This document shows, piece after piece, positions 63,610 to 64,000 of a stretch of 64,000 bases of DNA. Under the pieces are notes generated by a model. The model made no database searches. It saw only the letters and a program-made list of their open reading frames with translations, and was not told the DNA's origin. Each line of letters begins with the position of its first letter. Positions within the stretch are counted from its first letter, which is position 1. The translations under genes were made by a program, and so were the position numbers. Source of the DNA: Maea johnstoni (lineage: Eukaryota > Annelida > Polychaeta > Spionida > Magelonidae); NCBI GenBank assembly GCA_963942565.1, contig OZ012685.1:40364940-40428939 (forward strand). The letters run 5' to 3'.

Positions 63610-63883
63610 TTAATAAAACAATGTTGTTTATATAACAACTTATGATGCCTCTTTTTCTACTACAAAAAAGACTCCACAAAAAAGATTAGATATGTCAATC
63701 TGAACATACGCTTGCAGTCCGTTTTTAGTTTGCTCTTTGCAGCTGCTGTACCATATCCAGTCTCACATGGGACACATTTATCAGTTTCCAAAGGAAGTTC
63801 CTTCGTTTGGTATTTATCTACAGGACAGTCTTTGCATTTCTTCTTGTCCGTGGCATCTATTTCTTGCCCGGCAGTACATTTGC
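54966..63883 (-). CDS. GCC2/GCC3 repeat single-pass receptor, copy B (partial)
   Basis: Ten coding exons (63710-63883, 62647-62820, 61812-61973, 60428-60592, 59234-59389, 58258-58428, 57005-57163, 56449-56550, 55843-55942, 54966-55119) match copy A one for one in length, phase and splice position. Seven repeats, then EGF, transmembrane and tail exons are visible. I count four amino-acid differences from copy A in about 505 residues (S/T, A/V, A/S, Q/E), several silent changes, no stop and no frameshift. The gene continues beyond the right edge. Confidence 0.85.
55429..55653. mobile_element. TA-targeting MITE (copy B, partner of 12081-12305)
   Basis: Same position and diverged left end as in copy A; right end GTGCAGGAATTAAATGCTGG then TATTG|TA. 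Inserted before the duplication. Confidence 0.7.
55843..55942 (-). CDS. Copy B transmembrane exon
   Basis: Encodes the same [10 protein letters not shown] and [20 protein letters not shown] helix as copy A; one silent change (GGC to GGT in GGV). Confidence 0.9.
56449..56550 (-). CDS. Copy B EGF-like exon
   Basis: Identical in sequence of residues to the copy A exon ([16 protein letters not shown] onward), with the same splice sites. Confidence 0.9.
57005..57163 (-). CDS. Copy B cysteine-rich repeat exon (8th equivalent)
   Basis: Same peptide as 13683-13841 ([15 protein letters not shown] onward), donor CAAAG|GTGAGT. Confidence 0.9.
57719..58031. mobile_element. hAT-type MITE (copy B, partner of 14388-14710)
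   Basis: Flanked by GTGCAGAG at 57711-57718 and 58032-58039. CAGGGAC start, GACCCTG end. Shared with copy A, hence older than the split. Confidence 0.9.
58044..58250. mobile_element. TA-targeting MITE at a splice donor, copy B only
   Basis: CTGTATAACAGGTTAATTTG and the complement of CTGTATAACTGGTTAATTTA are the ends; TA lies at 58042-58043 and 58251-58252. Copy A (GATTACTTACC) is the empty site. The TA target overlaps intron bases 6-7, so the donor still reads GTAAGTA. The inside has several TTTGGCG/CGCCAAA motifs. Confidence 0.93.
58258..58428 (-). CDS. Copy B cysteine-rich repeat exon (7th equivalent)
   Basis: Encodes [34 protein letters not shown] and the rest as in copy A, with one replacement (S to T). 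Its 5' splice site is followed at once by the MITE. Confidence 0.9.
59065..59210. repeat. (TAA)n microsatellite, copy B intron
   Basis: Longer and differently interrupted than its partner at 15525-15655. Frames of poly-Ile, poly-Leu or poly-Tyr through it are artefacts. Confidence 0.95.
59234..59389 (-). CDS. Copy B cysteine-rich repeat exon (6th equivalent)
   Basis: Same peptide as 15673-15828 ([14 protein letters not shown] onward), with a silent TGT to TGC change. Confidence 0.9.
60428..60592 (-). CDS. Copy B cysteine-rich repeat exon (5th equivalent)
   Basis: Same peptide as 16872-17036 ([16 protein letters not shown] onward). The intron upstream lacks the SINE of copy A but has about 100 bp of its own near 60650-60755. 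Confidence 0.9.
61305..61551. mobile_element. TA-targeting MITE (copy B, partner of 17881-18127)
   Basis: Same 247-bp length and TA flanks as in copy A. Confidence 0.88.
61812..61973 (-). CDS. Copy B cysteine-rich repeat exon (4th equivalent)
   Basis: Encodes [19 protein letters not shown] then [17 protein letters not shown]; one replacement (A to V) against copy A. Confidence 0.9.
62187..62408. mobile_element. piggyBac-like MITE (copy B, partner of 18763-18984)
   Basis: CCCATT ends, TTAT on both sides, 222 bp as in copy A. Confidence 0.65.
62647..62820 (-). CDS. Copy B cysteine-rich repeat exon (3rd equivalent)
   Basis: Encodes [17 protein letters not shown] and [15 protein letters not shown] (A to S against copy A). 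The acceptor is TTTTAAG rather than TTTTAG, which is still AG but less usual (AAG). Confidence 0.88.
63710..63883 (-). CDS. Copy B cysteine-rich repeat exon (2nd equivalent)
   Basis: Encodes [34 protein letters not shown] and [20 protein letters not shown]; one replacement (Q to E). It is the last exon of copy B inside the window. Confidence 0.9.
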
Positions 63884-64000
63884 CTTGATAAATAGAAATG
63901 AAGCCCATGAAGCAATGGATTGGAGAGACAACAATTTTGAGTTACGTTAAGACATAACGATATCTGGAAACTTGACACTATAAATTGCATCTACATCACG

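Overview
The window looks like nuclear DNA of an invertebrate deuterostome, most like a cephalochordate (amphioxus). The reasons are small phase-1 exons in long AT-rich introns, a SOX30-type HMG gene, long chains of cysteine-rich GCC2/GCC3 (Ephrin_rec_like) repeats, and very many short DNA transposons (hAT, TA-targeting and TTAA-like MITEs), tRNA-derived SINEs and (TA)n tracts. The species is inferred from style and protein families, not proven.

Layout. (1) 119-3492, minus strand: four exons of a SOX30-like gene that runs off the left edge. One exon carries the HMG box; a further small exon at 119-298 continues the conserved sequence after the box. (2) 3.5-8.3 kb: no gene; a TGACGT-rich satellite, hairpin elements and dispersed repeats. 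(3) 8313-9194, minus: an intronless type II membrane, glycosyltransferase-like protein. (4) 11.6-21.0 kb, minus: copy A of a single-pass membrane protein gene made of one-repeat exons, an EGF exon, a transmembrane exon and a Pro-rich tail exon. (5) 21.0-48.4 kb: a repeat-filled intron. About 25.35 kb of it is bounded by inverted repeats with a TA target duplication, and it holds a 480-bp array, a 352-bp array, a broken LINE and many nested MITEs. (6) 48.4-50.2 kb, minus: three more repeat exons of the same gene family. (7) 51.6-52.1 kb: an 18-bp minisatellite. (8) 52.2-64.0 kb: copy B of the receptor gene, collinear with copy A (offset about 42.0-43.4 kb), running off the right edge.

In the ten shared exons of copies A and B every exon length is identical and I count four amino-acid differences in about 505 residues, while introns differ by substitutions and by transposon and microsatellite indels. 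All internal exons are phase 1-1, so any can be added or skipped in frame. The duplication may be a real tandem gene duplication or two haplotypes assembled end to end; the sequence alone does not decide. No rRNA, functional tRNA, CRISPR array or recognisable retrovirus-like or Polinton-like element was found.
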